A stretch of 64,000 bases of DNA from Paenibacillus tyrphae (lineage in GTDB: Bacteria > Bacillota > Bacilli > Paenibacillales > NBRC-103111): assembly GCF_024158745.1 (NCBI RefSeq), contig NZ_JAMZAW010000008.1:234435-298434 (forward strand), written 5' to 3'. Below, in pieces: positions 1-8,944 of this stretch. Each line of letters opens with the position of its first letter. The stretch's first letter is position 1. The translations under genes and the position numbers were made by a program. The notes beneath the pieces were generated by a model, which was not told the origin of the DNA, did not search any database, and worked only from the letters and a program-made list of their open reading frames with translations.

Positions 1-2573
1 CCGGATTCCTTGACATCGGATTCCATGCTGTCCCGAAGCTCCCGTACAAGCTGCTGCCGCTGCTCGGGGTCGCTCAGCTTGTTCGCAATATCCAGCCCGT
101 CCATCGCGTCTTTGGCATATAATACCAAACCGTCATACTCCGGCGCAATGCGCGTCTTGGTGAACTTCCGGGTCAGCGCCGCGCCGCCCACCAGAATCGG
201 CACGTCGATACCGGCCGTCTTCAAGTCCTGCGCCGTAACGATCATTTGCTGCGCCGATTTGACGAGCAGCCCGGACAGCCCGATCGCATCCGGCCGCTCC
301 TTGCGGTATGCATCGATCAACTGCTCCGGCGGCACTTTAATGCCCAGGTTGACGATCTGGTAGCCGTTGTTGGATAAAATGATTTCGACCAAGTTTTTGC
401 CGATATCATGCACGTCGCCTTTGACCGTGGCCAAAATGATTTTTCCTTTCACGGCACTTTCCGATTTTTCCATGAACGGTTCCAAATAAGCAACGGACGC
501 CTTCATGACCTCGGCGCTTTGCAGCACCTCCGCTACGATCAGCTCGTTATTATTGAACAGCCGGCCGACTTCCTCCATACCTTTCATCAGCGGACCGTTA
601 ATAATATCGAGCGGTTTGTATTTTTGCAGCGCTACGTCCAAATCCGCGATCAGTCCGTCCTTCGTGCCTTCGACAACGTAAGAGGCTAGCCGCTCTTCCA
701 GCGTTAAGTTCGAAATTTTTTCCTTCTTCTCGACCTTCTTCGTACGGAAGTGCGCTACGAATTCGGCCAGTGTTTCGTCGTTAGTATCATAGATCAGGCT
801 TTCGGCAAGACGGCGCTCTTCTTCCGGTATGGACGCATAGCGCTCCAGCTTTTCCGTATTGACAATCGCATAGTCCAGTCCGGCTTTCGTACAATGGTAC
901 AAAAAGACGGCGTTCAGCACCTCGCGGCCCGCCTCCGGCAAACCGAACGACACGTTGCTGAGACCAAGAATCGTCTCGGTGTCAGGCATCGCTTCTTTAA
1001 TTAACCGGATTCCTTCGATCGTCTCCTTGGCCGAGCCGATATATTGCTGATCTCCCGTTCCGACCGGGAAAACGAGCGGGTCAAAAATAATATCGTTCGG
1101 ATGCATGCCGTACTTGTTGACCAGCAAATCATAGGAGCGCTTGGCTACTTCCAGCTTGTCTTTGGCCGTAATGGCCTGCCCCCGCTCGTCAATCGTACCG
1201 ACGACAGCGGCCGCGCCGTATTTATGAATAAGCGGTACGACCGTCTCGAACTTCTCTTCCCCGTCCTCCAGGTTGATGGAGTTGATGATCGCTTTCCCCT
1301 GCGAATATTTGAGCCCCAGCTCGATTACCCGATAATCCGTGGAATCGAGCATAAGCGGAACTTTCACTTTTTTGACGACAAGCTCCAGAAACTGCTGCAT
1401 ATCGCTCATTTCATCGCGGTCCGGGTCCTGCAGACAGACGTCGATGACATGCGCGCCGCCTTTCACCTGCGCCCGGGCAATCTCGGATGCTTCCTCATAC
1501 TTGCCTTCGGCAATAAGCCGCTTGAACTTCCGCGATCCGAGAACGTTCGTCCGCTCCCCGACCATGTAAGGACGGTTCGCATCTTCAATGTAGACCGTCT
1601 CGATGCCGGATACCGCGGGCGGATGCTCTCCCCGGTGGCTGCGCGGCTGGTACTGGCCCAGCGTTTCGGCCATCGCGCGGATATGATCCGGCGTCGTTCC
1701 GCAGCATCCGCCGGCAATGTTCAGCCAGCCCTGCTCGGCAAAGCCTGCCAGCTTCTTGGCAAGCGATTCCGGCGACTCGTGGTACTCTCCGTTCTCGTCC
1801 GGCAGACCGGCGTTCGGATAGCAGCTTACCGCCGTCCCTGCAATATCCGCCAACGTCCGGATATGGTCGCGCATAAATTCCGGTCCTGTAGCGCAATTCA
1901 GACCGACCGAAATCGGTTCGAGATGCTCAAGCGAAATATAGAACGACTCGATATTTTGACCCGCCAGCGTCGTGCCCATCGGCTCGATCGTACCGGAAAT
2001 CATGAGCGGCAGCTTGCGGCCTTCCGTCTCAAACGCTTTGCGGATGCCGATGCTGCCGGCTTTGACGTTCAGCGTATCCTGCGACGTTTCGAGCAGCAGC
2101 GCGTCCACGCCCGCTTCCATCAACGCCAGCGCCTGTTCGTAGTAGCTGTCCACGAGTTCGTCGAAGGTGACTCCGCCGGTTACGGAAAGCGTCTTCGTCG
2201 TCGGTCCCATTGCACCGATAACGTATCTCGGCCATTCCGGGGTACTATATTTTTCAGCCGCTTCGACGGCCAGCTTGGCCGCTGCCAGGTTAAGCTCCCG
2301 CGCCCGGTCCTGTAGATCATATTCTGCCAGTACGACGCTTGTTGCGCCGAACGTATTCGTCTCTACCATATCGGCACCGGCCGCAAAATACGCTTCATGG
2401 ATTTTACGGATGACGTCAGGCCGGGTTACCACCAAAATTTCGTTGCAGCCATCCAACTCGTCGCCGCCGAAATCGTCTGCGGTTAAATTCTCCTGTTGGA
2501 TCATTGTTCCCATGGCGCCGTCTAAAATCATAATTTTTTTCTGTAATTGCTCCTGCAATAAAGGCTTGCTCAT
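1..2573 (-). CDS. metH: Cobalamin-dependent methionine synthase (partial, 5' part)
   Basis: Transfers a methyl group from 5-methyltetrahydrofolate to homocysteine through methylcobalamin, in the cytosol. About 857 residues are visible; the window edge removes the 3' end. In order there is a homocysteine-binding domain with its zinc motif GGCCGTTP near residue 305, a pterin-binding domain (MVGERTNVLGSRKF), the B12 cap domain, and the cobalamin-binding domain with DVHDIGKN, whose His is the lower cobalt ligand. The reactivation domain should lie beyond the edge. ATG at 2573 follows a GAAAGGGG ribosome site. I saw no S-box (SAM-I) riboswitch in the roughly 280-base upstream region. It is divergent from mtnD, so methionine synthesis and methionine salvage sit side by side. 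Confidence 0.97.
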   Translation of the reverse strand, partial: MSKPLLQEQLQKKIMILDGAMGTMIQQENLTADDFGGDELDGCNEILVVTRPDVIRKIHEAYFAAGADMVETNTFGATSVVLAEYDLQDRARELNLAAAKLAVEAAEKYSTPEWPRYVIGAMGPTTKTLSVTGGVTFDELVDSYYEQALALMEAGVDALLLETSQDTLNVKAGSIGIRKAFETEGRKLPLMISGTIEPMGTTLAGQNIESFYISLEHLEPISVGLNCATGPEFMRDHIRTLADIAGTAVSCYPNAGLPDENGEYHESPESLAKKLAGFAEQGWLNIAGGCCGTTPDHIRAMAETLGQYQPRSHRGEHPPAVSGIETVYIEDANRPYMVGERTNVLGSRKFKRLIAEGKYEEASEIARAQVKGGAHVIDVCLQDPDRDEMSDMQQFLELVVKKVKVPLMLDSTDYRVIELGLKYSQGKAIINSINLEDGEEKFETVVPLIHKYGAAAVVGTIDERGQAITAKDKLEVAKRSYDLLVNKYGMHPNDIIFDPLVFPVGTGDQQYIGSAKETIEGIRLIKEAMPDTETILGLSNVSFGLPEAGREVLNAVFLYHCTKAGLDYAIVNTEKLERYASIPEEERRLAESLIYDTNDETLAEFVAHFRTKKVEKKEKISNLTLEERLASYVVEGTKDGLIADLDVALQKYKPLDIINGPLMKGMEEVGRLFNNNELIVAEVLQSAEVMKASVAYLEPFMEKSESAVKGKIILATVKGDVHDIGKNLVEIILSNNGYQIVNLGIKVPPEQLIDAYRKERPDAIGLSGLLVKSAQQMIVTAQDLKTAGIDVPILVGGAALTRKFTKTRIAPEYDGLVLYAKDAMDGLDIANKLSDPEQRQQLVRELRDSMESDVKES

Positions 2574-2784
2574 CCGTGATCCCCTTTCACCCTGCCGCCC
2601 CGCTCCATTCTGTCATGGGGTCGGATACTCTTGCAGCCGATCTATGACTCTCGCACCGCACTGCGCATGATACTCACAAATTATGTAACCTTAAGTGTAT
2701 CAGAAACGATACATGTTGAAAAGCAATTGTGACAAATTTCAGCACTTATCTAATGAATCCTATCGGATTTATATACATTATACA

Positions 2785-2813
2785 TCGACAGATGCGTCCC
2801 CTTCCACTATAAT
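2785..2813 (+). promoter_or_regulatory. Sigma-A type promoter of mtnD
   Basis: TCGACA (one mismatch to the -35 consensus), a 17-base spacer and a perfect TATAAT -10. It lies 42 bases before the mtnD start, leaving a short leader. Confidence 0.7.
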
Positions 2814-2855
2814 AAGAAGCAGAAGTCACGAATTCAAGAAGGAAGAGGGAGAACT

Positions 2856-3398
2856 ATGGCAGAAATTCGCATTCGCAACACCAACGAGCGCATCTCGGGC
2901 GAAGCCAACGTGAAAGCATTTTTGGATAAGCAAGAGGTGCTTTATGAGCATTGGAACGCCGATAAACTGCCCGCAGAGCTTCAAGGGAAGTTTTCGTTGA
3001 CGGACGAGGAAAAATCGCAGATTTTGGCTACCTTCGATGAAGAAATCCGCGATCTGGCTAGCCGCCGCGGCTACCAGACTTGGGACATCGTCGCGCTGTC
3101 CGACGCTACCCCGAATTTGGATGAACTGCTCAAAAAATTCGAACAAGTGCATACGCATACGGAAGATGAAGTTCGCGCCATCACGGCCGGCAAAGGAATT
3201 TTCATCATTAAGGGGACCGACGATGTCGGCTATTTTGACGTTGAACTGGAAGCAGGCGACGTGATCTCGGTTCCGGAGCACAAGCCGCACTTCTTCACCT
3301 TGATGGAAAACCGTCAAATCGTAGCCGTTCGTCTGTTCATCGAAACCGAGGGCTGGATCGCACACCCGTTCGAAGACCCAACTTTCCAAAAGGCGTAA
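2856..3398 (+). CDS. mtnD: Acireductone dioxygenase
   Basis: Single-domain cupin of 180 residues that oxidises acireductone in the methionine salvage pathway: the Fe form gives the keto acid precursor of methionine plus formate, the Ni form an off-pathway product. The metal site is seen as VHTHTEDEVR (two His and Glu) near residue 97 and a later His in EHKPHFF. The length is normal for the bacterial family. ATG follows GAAGAGGGAGAA. No other mtn gene is next to it, so the rest of the salvage pathway must be elsewhere. It ends in its own terminator. Confidence 0.95.
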   Translation: MAEIRIRNTNERISGEANVKAFLDKQEVLYEHWNADKLPAELQGKFSLTDEEKSQILATFDEEIRDLASRRGYQTWDIVALSDATPNLDELLKKFEQVHTHTEDEVRAITAGKGIFIIKGTDDVGYFDVELEAGDVISVPEHKPHFFTLMENRQIVAVRLFIETEGWIAHPFEDPTFQKA

Positions 3399-3431
3399 GT
3401 GGAACTTTTAAATAAATGAACACTCAAGCAG

Positions 3432-3467
3432 CAAGCCCCTTGTCAAAGGCGGCTTGTTTTATTTTTA
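3432..3467 (+). terminator. Rho-independent terminator of mtnD
   Basis: CAAGCC pairs with GGCTTG around a C-rich loop, followed by TTTTATTTTT, 33 bases after the mtnD stop. Confidence 0.75.
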
Positions 3468-3474
3468 GCGCAAT

Positions 3475-3502
3475 AAAAAACCCACCATTATGAAATGGCG
3501 GG
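3475..3502 (-). terminator. Rho-independent terminator of the HAD gene
   Basis: Read on the minus strand, CCCGCCATT pairs with AATGGTGGG over a four-base loop and is followed by six T. It sits back to back with the mtnD terminator. Confidence 0.85.
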
Positions 3503-3532
3503 CTATTCGACTAGGCAAAATGAGTGCTGATC

Positions 3533-4330
3533 CTAAGCTTCCAGAGAATCGATGATCTTCTGAATATCCCGGAGGCTCGTAATTTCGTGTGCCGGAGTAA
3601 TCTCGTCTGCTAACGGGAGCCCATGGCGGTTAATCCACATATTCCGCATCCCGATCGAGTTGGAACCCAAAATGTCCGTTGTCAGCTTGTCCCCGATCAT
3701 GACGCCTTCCTCGGCCGAAATGCCAAGCAGCTGCATCGCATGCTCGAAAATCGAAACTGCCGGCTTTCCTTCGCCAAACTCGCCGGAAATCACGATATAA
3801 TCGAAATAAGGAGCAAGCTGCGGGACGCCCGCCAATTTCTCTTTTTGCAGATCAGGCGAACCGTTCGTAAGCAGAAGCAGCTTATACTTCCCTTTCAGTT
3901 GATCCAACACCTCGAACGTCTCTTCGTAAACGATCGGACGGTTTCTTCGCTCGGCCGGAAACATCTCCGCCAGCTTCAATCCCAGCGCGGCATCCTCTAT
4001 CCCCAGAGCCTTTAAGCCGCGGGTCCACGAATCCCGCTGATAGGTCGGGGCCAACGATTGAAGCTTTCGGAATTCTTCCTGCTCTCCTTCGACAAACCGG
4101 GCCCACAGCCCTTCAAACGGATTAATTCCGATTTTTTTGGTAAACGGGAACGTCTCGAACGATTCGTACAATGCCCGCGCTTCACGTCTTACCGCTTCCT
4201 CAAGTTGGGCAGGATCGATCTCGTAATGCTTGGCGGCCTCGCTGCAGGTCGCCTGAAACGCTTCTTTCACGCTGCGCTCGTCCCAGAGCAGCGTATCGTC
4301 CAAATCAAAAAGCACCGCTTTGATTGCCAT
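3533..4330 (-). CDS. HAD-superfamily hydrolase (subfamily IA)
   Basis: Cytosolic phosphatase-type enzyme of 265 residues. All four HAD motifs are visible: nucleophile motif DLDDT at residues 9-13, motif II Thr in LLLLTNGS near 150, the motif III Lys in GEGKP, and motif IV GDKLTTD. The cap between motif I and II is helical. It resembles the YsaA/YjjG group of small phosphatases or nucleotidases, but the substrate cannot be read from the sequence. It is a single-gene unit with its own terminator; the membrane protein upstream ends 41 bases before its start. Confidence 0.9.
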   Translation of the reverse strand: MAIKAVLFDLDDTLLWDERSVKEAFQATCSEAAKHYEIDPAQLEEAVRREARALYESFETFPFTKKIGINPFEGLWARFVEGEQEEFRKLQSLAPTYQRDSWTRGLKALGIEDAALGLKLAEMFPAERRNRPIVYEETFEVLDQLKGKYKLLLLTNGSPDLQKEKLAGVPQLAPYFDYIVISGEFGEGKPAVSIFEHAMQLLGISAEEGVMIGDKLTTDILGSNSIGMRNMWINRHGLPLADEITPAHEITSLRDIQKIIDSLEA

Positions 4331-4371
4331 AAGCCGGATTCCTCTTTCTCTCCAGTGATGTCGGTTCTATC

Positions 4372-4887
4372 TTAAGATTCTTGCTTAAATGCCACTTGAT
4401 TTTTTTGAGCAAACTCTTGAAGCTTTTCCTTCGCCGCGTCTACGGGGAATTGATGATAAAATTTCGTGTATCCCCAGCGGGCGCCTTTCGGCTTTAAGGT
4501 AATAAAGATCGAATCCTTCGTCACGGAAATTTCGTCGATCATATCCGCACTCATGGTCCGGTCTCCACCGAAGCGACGTGAGGTAAGCGAGTCCGAGCCT
4601 ATTTTCAATAGCGGCCGACGGACCCAATAAATCAACAGCGCAAGGACAATGTAGCTCGCGCCCGTGAACCAGTACATCTGATCCTGTCCTGCTTGACCAC
4701 GGAATATGATGAAGCAGAAGATCCCGGTGGCGACCAGGATCATCGGAAGAAACCAGCTGCGTCCTTTGAAGGTAACAGAATTGTCGGACGCGCTTGATTC
4801 CGCAATCGTTTCCTTGCCGCTCTTTTTGCGCTGAATGTTGGTTACTTTCGTATTTTTGCGAACCATGCGTTCCCATTTCCGTGACAT
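4372..4887 (-). CDS. Conserved membrane protein of unknown function
   Basis: 171 residues. A basic, polar N-terminus of about 45 residues precedes two hydrophobic helices (roughly residues 46-63 and 72-90) with a short turn, then a soluble C-terminal domain of about 80 residues starting TSRRFGG. The C-terminal part, with alternating hydrophobic residues, resembles a small PH-like fold, but I cannot name a family. ATG at 4887 follows AAGGGG. Probably co-transcribed with the HAD gene 41 bases downstream. Confidence 0.75.
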   Translation of the reverse strand: MSRKWERMVRKNTKVTNIQRKKSGKETIAESSASDNSVTFKGRSWFLPMILVATGIFCFIIFRGQAGQDQMYWFTGASYIVLALLIYWVRRPLLKIGSDSLTSRRFGGDRTMSADMIDEISVTKDSIFITLKPKGARWGYTKFYHQFPVDAAKEKLQEFAQKNQVAFKQES

Positions 4888-4899
4888 AGCTGAGCCCCT

Positions 4900-5046
4900 T
4901 TATCCATTCTTTCTACACTTACCGTAAACTCGCTGATCCCGACCGATTTCGTCAGCCGGTACGTCTAAATACGCCAAAAAGTTGGAGCATCCAATATACC
5001 GCGCTTTTCCAGCGGCTACTAGATCGTCCAACGTATCGTGCGTATC
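4900..5046 (-). pseudogene. Fragment of an aldo/keto reductase gene
   Basis: An open minus-strand frame of 48 codons begins directly after a stop codon. Its first 23 or so codons read as the conserved aldo/keto reductase segment around LDDLVAAGKARYIGCSNF (NADPH-site region of the barrel). The rest of that family is absent on either side, and the frame after SNF no longer looks like the family. There is no start codon or ribosome site. It is best read as a decayed remnant in the gap between ynzC and the membrane protein gene. Confidence 0.6.
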
Positions 5047-5144
5047 TCAATTGGATTTAACTCCAATCCCGGACTTGAACTCTGAAACAGACGATGTCGT
5101 TCCGTGCGCCCGGAAACGCTGTATCCGTGAAGCAAGTCTCCTCC

Positions 5145-5339
5145 TTACTTCTTCTCGTCCTCATCCACGAATTTAATGTTGTCCAGTTGAGAACGCAAGG
5201 AGGATTTAAAAGAATCGATGTACTTTTTCCTCAGTGCGTTGCGCTCATCCATTTCTTCTTCCGTCAATCCTTCGGCTTTCGCCTTGCGGGCCAACTCGTT
5301 GATCCGCTTAACGGTTACGTCGTGCTCCGATTCAATCAT
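5145..5339 (-). CDS. ynzC: DUF896 (UPF0291) small protein, YnzC-like
   Basis: 64 residues, almost all helical and highly charged, with the family signature INELARKAKAEGLTEEEMDE and a following RKKYIDSFKSSLRSQL. In Bacillus subtilis ynzC lies beside yneA and lexA as here and belongs to the SOS-induced yneA group. The longer frame begins at 5378, but ATG at 5339 has a clear GGGAGG nine bases upstream, so I prefer it. No catalytic residues are recognisable. Confidence 0.85.
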   Translation of the reverse strand: MIESEHDVTVKRINELARKAKAEGLTEEEMDERNALRKKYIDSFKSSLRSQLDNIKFVDEDEKK

Positions 5340-5495
5340 GCTTGTCCTCCCGGTATTGTTAGGTCTCCGTTCGTGCATCTACGAACGATAAGAGCTTCAT
5401 ATCAAATTATACTTTGACATTACCGGATTTGAAAGTCAAGAGATAGAGCCGAAGCCTTGCGGAAGAAATTCAGGAAAACCTAAAACGGCTATGTA

Positions 5496-5864
5496 TTATG
5501 GAAGCAGCACTTTTTGCCCTTCGTGAATCGTTACGTTCTTCAAGTTGTTCAACTTCCTTATCTGAAAGACGTACTCTCTCAGGTCTTCTCCTTTGGTCGC
5601 GTGTGAAGAAGCAATACTCCACAACGTATCGCCTTGAGTTACAACTACGTAAGCTTGAGCGGATACGGTGCTTTTGGCATAAGCGTCATCGTTCACTACC
5701 CAAGCGGATACGGTACCTCCGACAAAGAGCAGCAGCATTACCGATATAACAAAAACCATAACTCGCACATATGTTCGGTTTTTTTTCATTTTGCAAGCGG
5801 GATCTATAGAGACGGCAGCCGAATTACGATTGTATTGAGCTAGCATTTGACTGTTCTGATACAT
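5496..5864 (-). CDS. yneA: SOS cell-division suppressor YneA-like LysM protein
   Basis: 122 residues. A basic N-terminal region is followed by one transmembrane helix (about residues 35-55) and a C-terminal extracellular LysM domain with VTQGDTLWSIA and NLKNVTIHEGQKVLLP. This is the architecture of YneA, which delays division during DNA damage in Bacillus. The gene is divergent from lexA and the shared intergenic region carries four SOS boxes, so damage induction is strongly implied. The ATG at 5864 is chosen because GGGGGA lies at good spacing; an ATG three codons earlier has no room for one. Confidence 0.85.
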   Translation of the reverse strand: MYQNSQMLAQYNRNSAAVSIDPACKMKKNRTYVRVMVFVISVMLLLFVGGTVSAWVVNDDAYAKSTVSAQAYVVVTQGDTLWSIASSHATKGEDLREYVFQIRKLNNLKNVTIHEGQKVLLP

Positions 5865-5877
5865 GAATATCATCCCC

Positions 5878-5966
5878 CAAACATTTGTTCTGTTCTGAAT
5901 TTAACACGAACAAATGTTTGTGTCAATCCATTTTTTCGAACTTATGTTTGTACGAACTCCGGTTCT
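5878..5966. promoter_or_regulatory. Four SOS (LexA) boxes between yneA and lexA
   Basis: Matches to the Gram-positive LexA operator CGAACNNNNGTTCG: CAAACATTTGTTCT at 5878-5891, CGAACAAATGTTTG at 5907-5920, CGAACTTATGTTTG at 5937-5950 and the weaker CGAACTCCGGTTCT at 5953-5966. The third abuts and partly covers the lexA -35 and the fourth fills the -35/-10 spacer, so LexA would block its own promoter; the first two lie nearer yneA. Confidence 0.9.
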
Positions 5967-5976
5967 GTGTTATACT
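5948..5976 (+). promoter_or_regulatory. lexA promoter
   Basis: TTGTAC, a spacer of exactly 17 bases and TATACT, 36 bases before the chosen lexA start. Two SOS boxes overlap it. Confidence 0.8.
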
Positions 5977-6011
5977 CCTAAGTAATGATTACCAAAAATG
6001 GAGTGATTCAT

Positions 6012-6632
6012 ATGGGCAAGATATCCACTCGCCAGCAAGCTATTCTAGAGTTCATCAAGAACGAGGTCAAAGATAAAGGGTATCCTCCGTCCGTTCGGGA
6101 AATCGGCGAAGCGGTCGGTCTTGCTTCCAGCTCGACGGTACACGGTCATTTGGAACGGCTGGAAAAGAAAGGGCTGATCCGGCGCGATCCTACGAAACCC
6201 AGAGCCATTGAGATTTTGGACGGCACGACTGGCGACGGCGCATTCGCAGTATCGGTTTCTCGTGTCCCGCTGATCGGACGAGTTACAGCCGGCCTACCGA
6301 TTACCGCGACAGAGAACATTGAGGACTACTTCCCGCTTCCGAGCAACTTCGTCGGAGACCATAACGTCTTCATGTTGAGCGTCATCGGTGAAAGTATGAT
6401 CGACGCAGGCATCCGCAACGGGGACTTTGTCATCGTTCGCCAGCAGCAAACGGCCAACAACGGCGAGATCGTGGTCGCTATGACCGAGGACGACGAAGCG
6501 ACGGTCAAAACGTTCTATAAAGAAAAGGACCACATCCGCCTTCAACCGGAAAACCCGACGATGGAGCCGCTCCGTCTGAAGAACGTATCGATTCTCGGCA
6601 AAGTCATTGGCGTATTCCGCAATGTTCATTAA
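6012..6632 (+). CDS. lexA: SOS transcriptional repressor LexA
   Basis: 206 residues. The N-terminal winged helix contains [20 protein letters not shown]. The self-cleavage site is the Ala-Gly in GRVTAGLPI near residue 90; the catalytic Ser is in IGESMID and the catalytic Lys in EATVKTF. RecA filaments trigger cleavage and de-repression of the SOS regulon, including this gene and yneA. ATG at 6012 follows GGAGTG; an upstream in-frame ATG at 5985 has no ribosome site and would place extra residues before the conserved MGKIS start. Confidence 0.97.
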   Translation: MGKISTRQQAILEFIKNEVKDKGYPPSVREIGEAVGLASSSTVHGHLERLEKKGLIRRDPTKPRAIEILDGTTGDGAFAVSVSRVPLIGRVTAGLPITATENIEDYFPLPSNFVGDHNVFMLSVIGESMIDAGIRNGDFVIVRQQQTANNGEIVVAMTEDDEATVKTFYKEKDHIRLQPENPTMEPLRLKNVSILGKVIGVFRNVH

Positions 6633-6656
6633 TCTTATTCCTACGCAATCAAAATC

Positions 6657-6686
6657 AAGACTCCTGATCATCAGGGAGTCTTTTTT
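6657..6686 (+). terminator. lexA terminator
   Basis: AAGACTCC and GGGAGTCT pair around TGATCATCA, followed by six T, 25 bases after the lexA stop. Confidence 0.85.
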
Positions 6687-6872
6687 GCGTCTACCGGGCG
6701 TCCCGGCCTATTATCAAACCCCTAACTTCCATTATCTCTATCATGGACAACTCGGAGAATCGGCATACCGTGAATTTGCTGAAGCTGGCGCTCGAACAAA
6801 TTATCCAAATGTCCGAGATCAAAGAAGCTTGTGCCATGGATGAGGTTCTCGGGTGCATACACCTAAACGCAC

Positions 6873-6910
6873 AAAAGCCTCTCATCATGGCTACACCATC
6901 ATGAGAGGCT
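6873..6910 (-). terminator. glnA terminator
   Basis: On the minus strand AGCCTCTCATGATGG pairs with CCATGATGAGAGGCT with one central mismatch, loop of five, then TTTT. It lies 22 bases after the glnA stop. Confidence 0.85.
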
Positions 6911-6931
6911 GCTGCTAATGCCCGCTAAGTA

Positions 6932-8269
<1,338 letters not shown>

Positions 8270-8361
8270 TGTACGATCTCCTCCTTAAACTATGAGACAA
8301 ATTAACGGAGCGTTGTCCGGACAGGCGCGAAAGCGCTACCGGAACAGGCCCCGGCACAGCC

Positions 8362-8775
8362 TTACTTGCGGAAAAAGCGGGATAATTCGCCCTGAATCAG
8401 CGATACCTGATTCGGACGCTTGCCGCCGCCCAATAACTGCTGCTTAAGCATTCGGTGCAGCTGCGTGTCGGTCAGCTCCCGACGCTTGACCTCGGTTTGC
8501 TCGTTCAAGACGGTCGCTTCCTCGGAGTTTTTATCGACCGGCAGCAGCACCTGCTTGATCCCCGCGATGTTGACTCCCTTTTCAATCAAGTCTTTAATCT
8601 CGAGCAGTCTCTCGACGTCGTTGAACGAATACAACCGCTGGTTACCTCCCGTTCGGGCCGGGATCACAAGCTCGTGCTGTTCGTAGTACCGGATTTGCCG
8701 CGCGGTTAAATCGGTCAGCTTCATTACGATGCCGATGGGAAAAAGCGCCATATTCCTGCGGATATCATCACTCAT
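8362..8775 (-). CDS. glnR: Nitrogen-metabolism repressor GlnR (MerR family)
   Basis: 137 residues: N-terminal MerR-type winged helix (LTDLTARQIRYYEQHELV, then NQRLYSFNDVERLL), a short coiled coil and a C-terminal tail ending GELSRFFRK, which in Bacillus is autoinhibitory and senses feedback-inhibited glutamine synthetase. ATG at 8775 has GGAG at nine bases; the longer frame begins three codons earlier without good spacing. It leads the glnRA operon and is expected to repress it when nitrogen is plentiful. Confidence 0.95.
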   Translation of the reverse strand: MSDDIRRNMALFPIGIVMKLTDLTARQIRYYEQHELVIPARTGGNQRLYSFNDVERLLEIKDLIEKGVNIAGIKQVLLPVDKNSEEATVLNEQTEVKRRELTDTQLHRMLKQQLLGGGKRPNQVSLIQGELSRFFRK

Positions 8776-8810
8776 GAACATCACTCCTAAGCACTTAGAA
8801 CCTTACTGTT

Positions 8811-8839
8811 ATTGTAACCTTGTTCAAAAAACGTGTCAA
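8811..8839 (-). promoter_or_regulatory. glnRA promoter
   Basis: Minus-strand TTGACA, 17 bases, TACAAT. An imperfect inverted repeat ATAAGGC-AAAAA-CCTTACAT lies just upstream and GTTACAATAAC overlaps the -10; both could bind GlnR, but neither matches the published TGTNAN7TNACA box exactly. Confidence 0.8.
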
Positions 8840-8892
8840 GTCATGTAAGGTTTTTGCCTTATGTCAACCCATATTACAGTATATTTTCTCAC

Positions 8893-8921
8893 AAAAAATA
8901 CGCGGATGACCTGCATCCGCG
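8893..8921 (-). terminator. Terminator of the YnbB-like gene
   Basis: CGCGGATG and CATCCGCG form a perfect stem with a five-base loop, followed on the minus strand by ATTTTTT. Confidence 0.85.
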
Positions 8922-8944
8922 CATCGAATTACAGACAAACGATG

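Noticed and set aside
1044..2315. Long plus-strand open frame opposite metH.
   Set aside because: It is antisense to the fully convincing MetH domains and has no family resemblance or ribosome site.
2574..2855. Possible SAM-I riboswitch in the metH/mtnD divergent region.
   Set aside because: The conserved riboswitch core sequences are not present on either strand.
6743..6904. Plus-strand open frame of 53 codons between lexA and glnA with protein-like composition.
   Set aside because: No ribosome site, and its end runs through the glnA terminator hairpin; kept out as a likely chance frame or old remnant.
8840..8880. GlnR operator search upstream of glnRA.
   Set aside because: Only an imperfect inverted repeat was found; it does not match TGTNAN7TNACA, so no operator is claimed.
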